Source of the DNA: DATEJJ01 sp039649115
GTDB taxonomy: Bacteria; Actinomycetota; Actinomycetes; Mycobacteriales; Micromonosporaceae
DNA: 64,000 bases
Direction of reading: 5' to 3'
Assembly (NCBI GenBank): GCA_039649115.1
Contig: JBBWZQ010000096.1
Coordinates: 1-64,000, forward strand
Each line of letters begins with the position of its first letter. Positions within the stretch are counted from its first letter, which is position 1. This document shows positions 34,816 through 42,857 of the stretch, in pieces. The position numbers and the translations under genes were made by a program. The notes beneath the pieces are model-generated. The model ran no database searches and was not told the DNA's origin. It saw only the letters and a program-made list of their open reading frames with translations.

Positions 34816-35916
34816 ATGAGTGACACAGGCACCAGCCTCGACTTCGAGATCCATCGCAACCCGGATCCGGTGTCGGCGGTCGAGCGGGGCGCCCTGCTGG
34901 CGAACCCCGGGTTCGGCCGGATCTTCACCGACCACATGGTCACCATCCGGTTCGCGGAGGGCAAGGGCTGGTACGACGCGCGGGTCGAGCCGCGCGGGCC
35001 GCTCCTGATCGACCCGGCGACGGCGGTACTGCACTACGCCCAGGAGATCTTCGAGGGGCTCAAGGCCTACCCGGCCGCGGGCGGCGGCGTGACGATGTTC
35101 CGGCCGGAGGCCAACGCGCGGCGGTTCCGCGACTCGGCCGAGCGCATGGCCATGGCGCCGCTGCCGGAGGACCTGTTCCTCGCGTCGCTGCACCAGCTGG
35201 TCAGCATCGACCGGGACTGGATCCCCACGGCCGACGACGGCAGCCTGTACCTGCGGCCGTTCATGTTCGCGTCCGAGGTGTTCCTCGGGGTCAAGCCCTC
35301 GGCCGAGTACCTCTACGCGGTGATCGCCTCGCCGGTCGGCTCGTACTTCAAGGGCGGTGTGCAGCCCGTCTCCGTCTGGGTGTCCAACGAGTACACCCGG
35401 GCCGCGCCGGGCGGCACCGGCGCCGCCAAGTGCGGCGGCAACTACGCGACCAGCCTGGCCCCGCATGCGCAGGCCGTCGAGAACGGCTGCGACCAGGTGG
35501 TGTTCCTGGACGCCGTGGAGCGCCGGTACGTGGACGAACTGGGCGGGATGAACATCTTCTTCGGGTACCGGGACGGCACGCTCGTGACGCCGCCGCTGAC
35601 CGGCACCATCCTGCCCGGCATCACCCGCGACGCGGTCATGACGCTGGCCCGTGACAACGGCCTGACCGTGGTGGAGCGGCCGTACTCGCTGGAGGAGTGG
35701 CGTGCCGACGCGGAGAGCGGGCGGCTGCGCGAGGCGTTCGCGTGCGGCACCGCCGCGGTGATCACGCCGATCGGCACGGTGAAGTGGTCGGGCGGCGGGT
35801 TCACGGTCGCGGACGGCGGCGCCGGCGGGCTGACCGAGCGGCTGCGCACCCAGCTCGTGGACATCCAGCGGGGTCGCGCGCAGGACCGGTACGGCTGGGT
35901 GCACCGGGTTCTCTGA
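34816..35916 (+). CDS. ilvE: Branched-chain amino acid aminotransferase
   Basis: 366 residues of the class IV PLP aminotransferases; it makes the final transamination to valine, leucine and isoleucine. Seen: HYAQEIFEGLKAYPAAGG near residue 75, AAKCGGNYATSLAPHAQA with the PLP lysine near 205, FLDAVERRYVDELGGMNIFF, and TGTILPGITRDAVMTLA. ATG 34816 follows ACGGAGGA. It has its own promoter region after the leuB terminator and ends 11 bp before the convergent phosphatase gene. Confidence 0.97.
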   Translation: MSDTGTSLDFEIHRNPDPVSAVERGALLANPGFGRIFTDHMVTIRFAEGKGWYDARVEPRGPLLIDPATAVLHYAQEIFEGLKAYPAAGGGVTMFRPEANARRFRDSAERMAMAPLPEDLFLASLHQLVSIDRDWIPTADDGSLYLRPFMFASEVFLGVKPSAEYLYAVIASPVGSYFKGGVQPVSVWVSNEYTRAAPGGTGAAKCGGNYATSLAPHAQAVENGCDQVVFLDAVERRYVDELGGMNIFFGYRDGTLVTPPLTGTILPGITRDAVMTLARDNGLTVVERPYSLEEWRADAESGRLREAFACGTAAVITPIGTVKWSGGGFTVADGGAGGLTERLRTQLVDIQRGRAQDRYGWVHRVL

Positions 35917-35927
35917 GCACTGCCGGA

Positions 35928-36707
35928 TCAGGTCAGCAGATGGGCACGTAGCGCCGCTACGTGCTCATCTGTCACGCCGGCCTCGGCGGTGTACCGGCGC
36001 ACCGAGCCGTACCGCTCGCGCAGGCCGGCGAGGAACAGCAGCATCGCCTGCGGCGGGCATACCACGAAATGCATCGGCACGTCCCCGACCGCGAACGACC
36101 TCTCCTCGCGGATCCGCCGGGACAGCCTCGACTGCGCCGGCTCGCTCAGCGCGTACTCGACGGCGATGTCCTCCTCGGCGACGCCGAGCAGCGACAGGGT
36201 CAGCGCGGCCAGGACACCCGTGCGGTCCTTGCCGGCGAAGCAGTGCATGACCAGCGGCGCGCGCCGCGGGTCGGCGATCAGTCGCAGCGCCTCGCCCAGC
36301 CCGGCGCGGCCCTCCTCCGCCATGTCCAGGTACCGGTCGGCGAGGTACCGGTGCGGGCCCGCCGTCTCGTCGTAGAGGGCCGGGTTCCACTCCCGGTGCA
36401 CCGGATAGATGTTGTGGTATGCCAGGCCCAGCTCGACCGGTACCCGGCCGTCGCGCTCGATCTCGTTCGGCCGCCGCAGGTCGAGGATGGTGCACACGCC
36501 CAGCGCGGCGAGTTGCCGGCCCTCCTCGACCGAGATGCGGTGCAACGAGTCCGAGCGGTAGATGCGTCCATACTGGACGGTCCGCCCGTCCGTCGCGGGG
36601 TGCCCGCCGAGGTCGCGGAAGTTGAACACGGTCGAGAAGGTCGGGCTGCGCAGCATCACGCCCTCGACAGTAACTGGCCGGCCGGGCTCCGGGCTGTCCG
36701 GGGACAT
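35928..36707 (-). CDS. Tyrosine/lipid protein phosphatase (MptpB-like)
   Basis: 259 residues with the P-loop HCFAGKDRTGVLAALTLSLL near residue 157 (C-x5-R), and NFRDLGGHPATDGRTV at the N-terminus, which is typical of the MptpB/Y_phosphatase3 class. The Lys-Asp after the glycine (GKDRTG) is the signature that gives this class activity on phosphoinositides as well as phosphotyrosine. ATG 36707 has no overlap with the next gene (44 bp gap). Substrate is unknown. It is convergent with ilvE. Confidence 0.9.
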   Translation of the reverse strand: MSPDSPEPGRPVTVEGVMLRSPTFSTVFNFRDLGGHPATDGRTVQYGRIYRSDSLHRISVEEGRQLAALGVCTILDLRRPNEIERDGRVPVELGLAYHNIYPVHREWNPALYDETAGPHRYLADRYLDMAEEGRAGLGEALRLIADPRRAPLVMHCFAGKDRTGVLAALTLSLLGVAEEDIAVEYALSEPAQSRLSRRIREERSFAVGDVPMHFVVCPPQAMLLFLAGLRERYGSVRRYTAEAGVTDEHVAALRAHLLT

Positions 36708-36750
36708 GGGTGAGGGCCGGCGCGCGGCCGGCCCTCACCGGGGTTGGGGG

Positions 36751-37371
36751 TTACGGGTTCGGATCGCGCGGAGTGTCCGGCATCGAGCCGGCGGCGTCCG
36801 CGCTCAGCGGCGGAACCATGGTCCCGGCGTAGCCGGTCGCTCCCGGCACCGTCCCGTAGGTGTCGCCGTAGTAACCGCCGAGCTTCTCGCGGTACTCCGG
36901 CGTGTTGTAGGTGTCGGGGTCGAACTCGGGGGAGTCCTTGATCTGCTGCTTGGTGCGGTCGACGTAGATGCGCTTCTCGACCCTGTCCACGTTGCTGACC
37001 GTACCGGCCGGCAGCAGTACCTTCTTCCCGAAGATCCACGGACCCGTGTCGACGACGAGATAGCTGTCGCCGACCAGGGTGCTGGCCTCATCGATCTTGC
37101 CGATGTGACCGTCCACCACCTCGACCCGGAAGCCGACGACCACCGACCCGTCTCCGAGTTCGGCCGCTTCGCGGTAGTTCCACGCGTCGAACCGGGCCAT
37201 CGTGGGCGGGGTCCGCATCGGGGGAACGTCGCCGCCCAGCGGCGCGGTGTCGCCGGCCGCGGGATCTGGCGCTGAGGCCGGCATCGCCGCGTATCCTCCC
37301 GGCGGATCGGCACTGTCCGGCGCTCCGGTCGGCACCGTGCCCGGATACATGTCCGGATTCGGCCTGTCCAC
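36751..37371 (-). CDS. PRC-barrel domain protein
   Basis: 206 residues. A Pro/Gly/Ala-rich N-terminus of about 55 residues is followed by a PRC-barrel at about residues 70-135 (VVVGFRVEVVDGHIGKIDEA, SYLVVDTGPWIFGKKVLLPA, ISNVDRVEKRIYV-like) and an acidic Tyr-rich tail (FDPDTYNTPEYREKLGGYYG). Such proteins occur with stress and envelope genes in actinobacteria; no enzyme role is known. GTG 37371 is supported by AGGAGG nine bases upstream. It may be co-transcribed with the phosphatase gene downstream. Confidence 0.85.
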   Translation of the reverse strand: MDRPNPDMYPGTVPTGAPDSADPPGGYAAMPASAPDPAAGDTAPLGGDVPPMRTPPTMARFDAWNYREAAELGDGSVVVGFRVEVVDGHIGKIDEASTLVGDSYLVVDTGPWIFGKKVLLPAGTVSNVDRVEKRIYVDRTKQQIKDSPEFDPDTYNTPEYREKLGGYYGDTYGTVPGATGYAGTMVPPLSADAAGSMPDTPRDPNP

Positions 37372-37499
37372 AGCAGCACACCTCCTGTTGGTCGGTTGGA
37401 TGCTGTCCTGTTCAGGTACCCCGCGTCGCCGTGTCGTAACCCGTCCATGATGTGGGAGGCGACTTTGCTCTCGTGGGATGCGATGGCAAACTACTCATC

Positions 37500-37535
37500 G
37501 TGACCGTGCGGTACTCCGTACTCATTATCATCTAG
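37500..37535 (+). CDS. cimA leader peptide (attenuation), 11 residues
   Basis: The frame GTG 37500 to TAG 37533-37535 reads V-T-V-R-Y-S-V-L-I-I-I-stop. Val, Leu and three consecutive Ile codons (gta ctc att atc atc) directly precede the stop, fitting control of an isoleucine-route enzyme. The stop overlaps the first base of a 10-bp hairpin, and a U-tailed terminator follows. Upstream, TTGCTC (37465-37470) with AAACTA (37488-37493) could be a promoter whose start point falls at the GTG. Confidence 0.78.
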   Translation: MTVRYSVLIII

Positions 37536-37562
37536 CGCGCGCAGCCCCCTCCCTGCGCGCGC
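37535..37562 (+). promoter_or_regulatory. First attenuator hairpin of the cimA leader
   Basis: GCGCGCGCAG, loop of eight, CTGCGCGCGC: a perfect 10-bp stem whose first G is the last base of the leader-peptide stop codon. A ribosome stalled on the Ile codons would block it, as in the ilvB leader. Confidence 0.72.
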
Positions 37563-37563
37563 C

Positions 37564-37593
37564 GACCTCCCGCATCCCGCGGGGGGTCTTTTT
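37564..37593 (+). terminator. Attenuator terminator of cimA
   Basis: GACCTCCCGC, loop ATCCC, GCGGGGGGTC (10 bp with one G-U pair) followed by TTTTT at 37589-37593. It lies one base after the first hairpin and 110 bp before the cimA start. Confidence 0.8.
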
Positions 37594-37603
37594 GTTGCTG
37601 CCG

Positions 37604-37690
37604 TGCCCGTCGCAGCTACATGCCCGTCGCAGCCACCCGCCCGTCACAGCACCCGCCCGTCACAGCCACCGACCAAATGCCCGTCACCGA
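37604..37690 (+). repeat. Degenerate 16-17 bp tandem repeat in the cimA 5' leader
   Basis: The core GCCCGTC starts at 37605, 37622, 37639, 37655 and 37679; the first four copies extend to GCCCGTCGCAGC or GCCCGTCACAGC. Spacings are 17, 17, 16 and 24 bases. The array fills the gap between the attenuator terminator and the cimA ribosome site (AAGGGA at about 37690). Function unknown. It is too short and too degenerate for a CRISPR array. Confidence 0.75.
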
Positions 37691-37702
37691 AGGGATCCGA
37701 CA

Positions 37703-39286
37703 ATGGCCTACCAGGTATTCGACACGACGCTGCGCGACGGTGCTCAGCGTGAGGGGATCAGCTACTCCGTCGCGGACAAGCTGGCGGTCGCGCGCCTGCT
37801 GGACGAATTCGGCGTCGGCTTCATCGAAGGTGGTTGGCCGGGCGCAATGCCCAAGGACACGGAGTTCTTCGAACGCGCCCGCAAGGAACTCGACCTGCGG
37901 CACGCGGTGTTCGTGGCGTTCGGCTCGACCCGCAAGGCCGGGCTCGACGTGCAGGTCGATCCGCAGATCCGGGCGTTGCTCGACGCGGAGACGCCGGCCG
38001 TGTGCCTCGTCGCCAAGTCCGACATCCGGCACGTCGAGCGGGCCCTGCGCACCACGCCGGAGGAGAACCTGGCGATGGTCCGCGACAGCGTCGCCCACTT
38101 CCTGCGGGAGGGCCGGCGGGTCTTCGTCGACTGCGAGCACTTCTTCGACGGGTACCGCTTCAATCCGGACTACACCGCCTCGGTGGCCGCGGCGGCGCTT
38201 TCGGCTGGCGCGGAGCGCGTGGTCATGTGCGACACCAACGGTGGCATGCTGCCCTCCCGGATCACCGCGGCCGTCACCGAGCTGATGCAGCGCCTCGGCA
38301 TCGACGGCGACCGGCTCGGCATCCACTGCCAGAACGACACCTCCTGCGCCGTGGCCAACACGGTGGCCGCGGTGGAAGCAGGCGTCACGCATTTCCAGTG
38401 CACGGCCAACGGCTACGGCGAACGGCCCGGCAACGCCGACCTGTTCGCGGTCGTGGCCAACCTGCAACTCAAGCTCGGGCTGTCCGTCCTACCGGAGGGC
38501 TGCCTGGACAAGATGGTGCGCGTCTCGCACGCCATCGCGGAGATCGCCAACATCGCCCCCGACACCCACCAGGCCTATGTCGGGGCCGCCGCCTTCGCCC
38601 ACAAGGCGGGGCTGCACGCGAGTGCGATCAAGGTGGATCCGGCGCTCTACAACCACGTGGACCCGACCACCGTCGGCAACGACATGAAGATCCTGATCAC
38701 CGAGATGGCCGGCCGGGCCAGCGTCGAGCTCAAGTCCCGCGAGCTCGGCCTGGACCTGGCCGGCGAGCCGGAGGCGCTGTCCCGCGTCACCGACCGGGTC
38801 AAGGAGATGGAGGCGCGCGGCTGGTCGTTCGAGGCCGCCGACGCGTCCTTCGAGCTGCTGGTGCGCTCGGAGCTGCGGGACGGCGCGGTGCCGCAGCCGT
38901 TCACGCTGGAGTCCTACCGGGTGCTCGTCGAGCACCGGGACGACGGCACGGTGGTGTCCGAGGCCACCGTGAAGATGCGGGTACGGGACCACCGCGTGAT
39001 CGCCACCGCCGAGGGCAACGGCCCGGTCAACGCGCTGGACGAGGCGCTGCGGTCCGCGCTGATCCAGCACTACCCGGCGCTGTCCGGCTTCGAGCTCGAG
39101 GACTACAAGGTACGGATCCTGGAAGGCTCGCACGGCACCGGCGCGGTGACGCGGGTACTCGTCGAGACGGCGGAGCCCGGCGGGCGGGACTGGACGACCG
39201 TGGGCGTACACGAGAACGTGGTGGAGGCGAGCTGGCACGCGCTCGTGGACGCGCTGCGGTACGGGCTGTCCCGGGTACCGGCGTAG
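37703..39286 (+). CDS. cimA: (R)-citramalate synthase (2-isopropylmalate synthase family)
   Basis: 527 residues, the length of the citramalate synthase class. It condenses pyruvate and acetyl-CoA, giving 2-ketobutyrate for isoleucine without threonine, using leuCD and leuB. N-terminal DREAM-type barrel motifs: VFDTTLRDGAQREGISYS near residue 5, EGGWPGAMPKDTEFF, and HCQNDTSCAVANTVAAVEAG near 213 with the metal His. The C-terminal LeuA-dimer regulatory domain is present (ALIQHYPALSGFELEDYKVR), probably the isoleucine-binding site. ATG 37703 follows AAGGGA. The Ile-rich leader and attenuator upstream support this function over homocitrate synthase. Confidence 0.92.
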   Translation: MAYQVFDTTLRDGAQREGISYSVADKLAVARLLDEFGVGFIEGGWPGAMPKDTEFFERARKELDLRHAVFVAFGSTRKAGLDVQVDPQIRALLDAETPAVCLVAKSDIRHVERALRTTPEENLAMVRDSVAHFLREGRRVFVDCEHFFDGYRFNPDYTASVAAAALSAGAERVVMCDTNGGMLPSRITAAVTELMQRLGIDGDRLGIHCQNDTSCAVANTVAAVEAGVTHFQCTANGYGERPGNADLFAVVANLQLKLGLSVLPEGCLDKMVRVSHAIAEIANIAPDTHQAYVGAAAFAHKAGLHASAIKVDPALYNHVDPTTVGNDMKILITEMAGRASVELKSRELGLDLAGEPEALSRVTDRVKEMEARGWSFEAADASFELLVRSELRDGAVPQPFTLESYRVLVEHRDDGTVVSEATVKMRVRDHRVIATAEGNGPVNALDEALRSALIQHYPALSGFELEDYKVRILEGSHGTGAVTRVLVETAEPGGRDWTTVGVHENVVEASWHALVDALRYGLSRVPA

Positions 39287-39293
39287 CGCTGCA

Positions 39294-39327
39294 CGGTGGC
39301 GCTCCGCACGCGTGCGGCGCGCCACCG
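39294..39327. terminator. Hairpin between cimA and the convergent ABC permease gene
   Basis: CGGTGGCGC ... GCGCCACCG forms a 9-bp stem eight bases after the cimA stop and seven bases before the end of the permease gene. The palindrome CGCACGCGTGCG lies within its loop. It can serve both strands. Confidence 0.65.
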
Positions 39328-39333
39328 CGGGTG

Positions 39334-41565
39334 TCATTCGTTCCGTGCGGTTTCGGGTCCGGTGATCCGCTCCAGCAGCGGAAGGGTACCGGCGATGATC
39401 CCCAGCGAAGCGGCGATTCCGGCGAGCACGATGAGGTAGTACGCCGGCCCCGGTGGCCGGAGCGTGTAGTCCATCTGGGCCCGGAGGAACAGCTGGGCGG
39501 CGAGGAAGCCGGCGCCGATCGCGACCACGGCGGCGACGAGCAGCGGGACGGCGCTCTCCAGCGCGACCACCCGGCGCAGCACGCGCACCGGCACCCCGCT
39601 CAGCCGCAGCAGGCTGAACGGCCGCTTGCGCTCGCTGAGACCGCCGGCGACGCTGACCGCCAGGCTGCAGCCCGCGATGGGCAGGCTGGCGAGGATGACC
39701 ACGTTGGCCAGTTGCTGCCATCCCGTCAGCGCCCGGGTGGAGTCCGAACTGACGTCGTCGTCGGTGGCCGGGGGGCGCTGGCTCCCGGGGTAGGCGCCTT
39801 CGAGGATCGTCCGCGCCCGCTCGATCGTGGACCTGGCTCCGTCCGTATCGACCAGAATCGACAAGATGGGAAGTTGTCGCAGTTGTTCGGCGGACAGGGG
39901 AGCGCTCTGCAAGAGCCGTGCCGCCGTTTGCGCCCGACCGCCGCCGGCGACGTCCGGCCACACCGCGGCAACGGCAGCCCCAGCCGCGCAGTGACCGAGT
40001 GCCGGGGTCCGGGCCAGGTCCGCGCAGGAGATCAGACCCGGCAGCGGTTGGTCGGGGCCCCGCTGCCCGGAGTAGGCCGGGTTCTTCCGGACCACCAGCA
40101 CGCTCTGCACGCCGGGGGTCGAGCGCAGGTCGGCTGAGACGGCGTCGGGGCCGGAATCCGCCGCACCCGGGACGATGCCGTCGGGCCAGAACTGCTGGGT
40201 CATCCTGGTACTTGCCGCGCCACCCGAGTGGATACCGCGGTTGGCGACGATCGTGCTGATCACGCCGACGGCCACGCTCGTGACGAACAGCGCGAGTACC
40301 AGGCCGCTGATGGCCCGGAAGCCGGCCTGCGGGTTGTCCGCGAGGCGTCGCGCGGCGATGAGCGTGGCGGGCCGGCTGGAGCGCCGGGCCAGGACACGGG
40401 AGCCGACCATGGTGAGCCAGGGCCCGGCGACGACCAGCCCGGCCATCATCACGAGGAAACCGGGAAGGAACACCGCCACCTGACCCAGGCTGCTGGTGGG
40501 CCGCCGTCCGACAACGAAGTAGGCCAGTTCGCCGAGGCCCAGCACGAGCGGGATCAGCCGGTACGCGCGCGGCGGGCGTGGCGTGACGCGCCGGGTGACG
40601 CCGAGCGGGGAGATCCGTACCCGCCGCAGCGCGATCCGTGCCGCCAGCGCCGCAGCGGCCGGCACGCCGAGCGCGACCAGCAGGACATCGACCACACCGA
40701 GCGACAGGTCGCCGGGGTAGAACGGTTCACCCGTGAAGGGGATCGCGGCGAGCGGGTGGCGGAACAGGAAGAACAGCGCGAAGCCGACGGCGGTACCCGC
40801 GACGGCCGCGGTGGTCGACTCGACGGCCGAGATCACCGATATCTGCCGGGGCGTCGCGCCGAGCAGGCGCATCGCCGCGAAACGCTGCTCCCGCCGGGTG
40901 GCGCTGAGCCGGGTGGCCGCGCCGATGAAGATGAGCAAGGGGAACAGCAGCGCGCCCGTCACGACGCCGAGGATGAGGTCCATGCCGGCGGCGCGGGTAC
41001 CGACCATGCAGTTGGCGCAGTCGCTCGGCGCGACGGTCGCGATGCTGGTGACCTTCCTGGTATCGGGCAGTTGTGAGAGCTCGCCGCGGGTATGGCCGAT
41101 CACGATGATGAGGGAGTTCGGGGCGGGCAGCGCGGCCGGGCCGATGGTGCCGATCTGGTGTCCGGGGAAGCGGTCCGCGAGTTGGGCCGCCGGGGTGGAG
41201 TGCAGCAACGTGCTCAGCGCCGGCGAGGCGTAGAACTCTCCCGGCCCGGGCAGGTGCGGGATGCCGGGCGGGACGGGCGAGTCGGGTCCGGTGGCGGCGA
41301 CGTCGAGCCGGCCGATCGTCTGGCCGGCGAAATAGTCGCCGCGCAGCAGCCACTCCAACGGGTCCCGGGTGGCACTGGACTGCCCGGGTGCGACGCCGGT
41401 GTTCAGCCATGCGTACCGGGCGCTCTGCGCGTTGACGGCGTTGATACCGGCCAAGGTGGCCAGCAGCAGGCCGACGCCCAGGGCCACGGCCGCCGCGATG
41501 GTGACCAGACGGACGACCGCCTCCCGGCCGCCGGCCACCGCGAGACGCAGACCGAAGCTGATCAT
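39334..41565 (-). CDS. FtsX-like ABC transporter permease
   Basis: 743 residues: a first helix near residue 22, a large extracytoplasmic loop, then two FtsX-type three-helix blocks with RREQRFAAMRLLGATPRQI near residue 228 and SERKRPFSLLRLSGVPVRVL near 640. These exporters of the MacB/LolCDE class usually work mechanically on lipids, peptides or antibiotics rather than as simple pores. ATG 41565 overlaps the ATPase stop (ATGA). Three genes (PadR regulator, ATPase, permease) form one coupled operon. The substrate is unknown; PadR control suggests response to a toxic small molecule. Confidence 0.9.
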   Translation of the reverse strand: MISFGLRLAVAGGREAVVRLVTIAAAVALGVGLLLATLAGINAVNAQSARYAWLNTGVAPGQSSATRDPLEWLLRGDYFAGQTIGRLDVAATGPDSPVPPGIPHLPGPGEFYASPALSTLLHSTPAAQLADRFPGHQIGTIGPAALPAPNSLIIVIGHTRGELSQLPDTRKVTSIATVAPSDCANCMVGTRAAGMDLILGVVTGALLFPLLIFIGAATRLSATRREQRFAAMRLLGATPRQISVISAVESTTAAVAGTAVGFALFFLFRHPLAAIPFTGEPFYPGDLSLGVVDVLLVALGVPAAAALAARIALRRVRISPLGVTRRVTPRPPRAYRLIPLVLGLGELAYFVVGRRPTSSLGQVAVFLPGFLVMMAGLVVAGPWLTMVGSRVLARRSSRPATLIAARRLADNPQAGFRAISGLVLALFVTSVAVGVISTIVANRGIHSGGAASTRMTQQFWPDGIVPGAADSGPDAVSADLRSTPGVQSVLVVRKNPAYSGQRGPDQPLPGLISCADLARTPALGHCAAGAAVAAVWPDVAGGGRAQTAARLLQSAPLSAEQLRQLPILSILVDTDGARSTIERARTILEGAYPGSQRPPATDDDVSSDSTRALTGWQQLANVVILASLPIAGCSLAVSVAGGLSERKRPFSLLRLSGVPVRVLRRVVALESAVPLLVAAVVAIGAGFLAAQLFLRAQMDYTLRPPGPAYYLIVLAGIAASLGIIAGTLPLLERITGPETARNE

Positions 41566-42254
41566 GAGCGGACCCGGTCCCGCAGGTGCGCGTTGACCCG
41601 CCCGTCGCGCACGATGACCTCGCGGTCGGCGTACGCGGCCACCCGGGGCTCGTGCGTCACCAGGATGACCGTGATACCCCGCTCGCGCGCCGTGGCAACC
41701 AGCAGGTCCATGACCTGTTCGCCGGTGAGCGAGTCGAGTGATCCGGTCGGCTCGTCGGCGAACAGCACCGTGGGCCCGGCCACCAGGCCGCGGGCCAGGG
41801 CCACCCGTTGCGCCTGTCCCCCGGACAGCTCCCCGGACCGGCGCTGTTCCAGTCCGTCCAGGCCGAGCCGCTGGAACCAGGCGTGCGTCTCGTGCAGCGC
41901 CGCGGACCGGCGGGCACCGCCGAGCAGCAGTGGCAGCGCGACGTTCTCCTCGGCGGTCAGCTCGGGCACGAGCTGACCGAACTGGAACACGAACCCGAAG
42001 CGGTCCCGGCGCAGCGCGCTGCGCTGCGGTTCCGCCAGGGTGTCGATCCGGCTGCCGTCGAACCAGACCTCGCCGGACGCGGGGACCAGGATCCCCGCCA
42101 GGCAGTGCAGCAGCGTCGACTTGCCCGACCCGCTGGGGCCCATGATGGCGAGGATCTCGCCGGGAGCCGCCGCGATGCTGGCGCCGCGCAGCGCGGGTGT
42201 CTCGCCGAACGACAGGACGACGTCACGCGCCTCGACGATGCCGGTGCCGCTCAT
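41562..42254 (-). CDS. ABC transporter ATP-binding protein (MacB/LolD-type)
   Basis: 230 residues. Walker A MGPSGSGKSTLLHCLAG near residue 38, Q-loop FQFGQLVPELTAEEN, signature LSGGQAQRVALARGL near 142, Walker B TVLFADEPTGSLDSLTGEQV near 162 and H-loop VTHEPRVAAYAD. It powers the permease encoded next; their reading frames overlap by four bases on each side (ATGA with the permease, ATGA with the PadR gene), so all three subunits are translated in step. Confidence 0.96.
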   Translation of the reverse strand: MSGTGIVEARDVVLSFGETPALRGASIAAAPGEILAIMGPSGSGKSTLLHCLAGILVPASGEVWFDGSRIDTLAEPQRSALRRDRFGFVFQFGQLVPELTAEENVALPLLLGGARRSAALHETHAWFQRLGLDGLEQRRSGELSGGQAQRVALARGLVAGPTVLFADEPTGSLDSLTGEQVMDLLVATARERGITVILVTHEPRVAAYADREVIVRDGRVNAHLRDRVRS

Positions 42255-42775
42255 GACCGCACCGCCGTCGCCAGGGCATCCAGCCGGACCCCGGTCATGT
42301 CGATCCAGCGCAGATCGGCTTCGAGATGGAACAGTCCGTGGTCGGCGAGCAGCGCGTCGACCAGGTTGCCGGTCCGCTTGATCTCGGTCAGTTCCCGCAT
42401 CCGTCGCATGTGGGCGGTGCGCTGGGTGTCGAGGTACTCCTCGGCGGGTCGGCCCAGCATCAGCGCGAGCACGACCTTGGCGAACAGCACGGTCTGCAGG
42501 TGTGGCTCCGGCTCGACCGGTTCGGTCAACCAGGCCTCGACTTCGGTCGCCCCCCGATCGGTGATGACGTAGCGCTTGCGGTCCGGGCCCACGCCCGGTC
42601 CGATCTCGCTGATCACCACCTTGCCGTCCCGGGCCAGCCGGCCGAGGGTCGAGTAGACCTGGCCGAATGGCAGCGGTCGGCCGCGGCCGAAGTAGGTGTC
42701 GTAGTCGCGCTTGAGGTCATATCCATGGCTGGGCTCCCGTTCGAGCAGGCCAAGGAGGGTCAGAGGTACGCTCAC
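42251..42775 (-). CDS. PadR-family transcriptional regulator
   Basis: 174 residues. The N-terminal winged helix has LTLLGLLEREPSHGYDLKRD and FGQVYSTLGRLARDG, followed by the C-terminal Vir_reg-type dimerisation helices. PadR proteins usually repress a neighbouring efflux or detoxification operon and are released by a ligand. GTG 42775 is chosen because TATGCT lies six bases upstream, a leaderless layout, and homologues start here; the frame is open to 42856. It is the first gene of the exporter operon, and an imperfect palindrome in its promoter is the likely operator. Confidence 0.9.
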   Translation of the reverse strand: MSVPLTLLGLLEREPSHGYDLKRDYDTYFGRGRPLPFGQVYSTLGRLARDGKVVISEIGPGVGPDRKRYVITDRGATEVEAWLTEPVEPEPHLQTVLFAKVVLALMLGRPAEEYLDTQRTAHMRRMRELTEIKRTGNLVDALLADHGLFHLEADLRWIDMTGVRLDALATAVRS

Positions 42776-42781
42776 GCCGGA

Positions 42782-42818
42782 AGCATACACTGAGGGTATA
42801 CCCCGCGTATATACCTCA
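42782..42818 (-). promoter_or_regulatory. PadR operon promoter and imperfect palindromic operator
   Basis: On the minus strand TATGCT (42787-42782) is the -10 box. Just upstream, 42791-42818 reads TGAGG-gTATA-ccccgcg-TATAta-CCTCA on the plus strand, an A/T-rich imperfect palindrome with 5-bp perfect ends. PadR repressors bind such dyads overlapping their own promoter. Confidence 0.6.
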
Positions 42819-42857
42819 TGGAGTGCACTCTCCGGAAGGCTCGCCGTGCCGTACACA

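Noticed and set aside
37604..37690. Short tandem repeats as a CRISPR array
   Set aside because: Units are 16-17 bp with no unique spacers, degenerate, and no cas genes are in the window.
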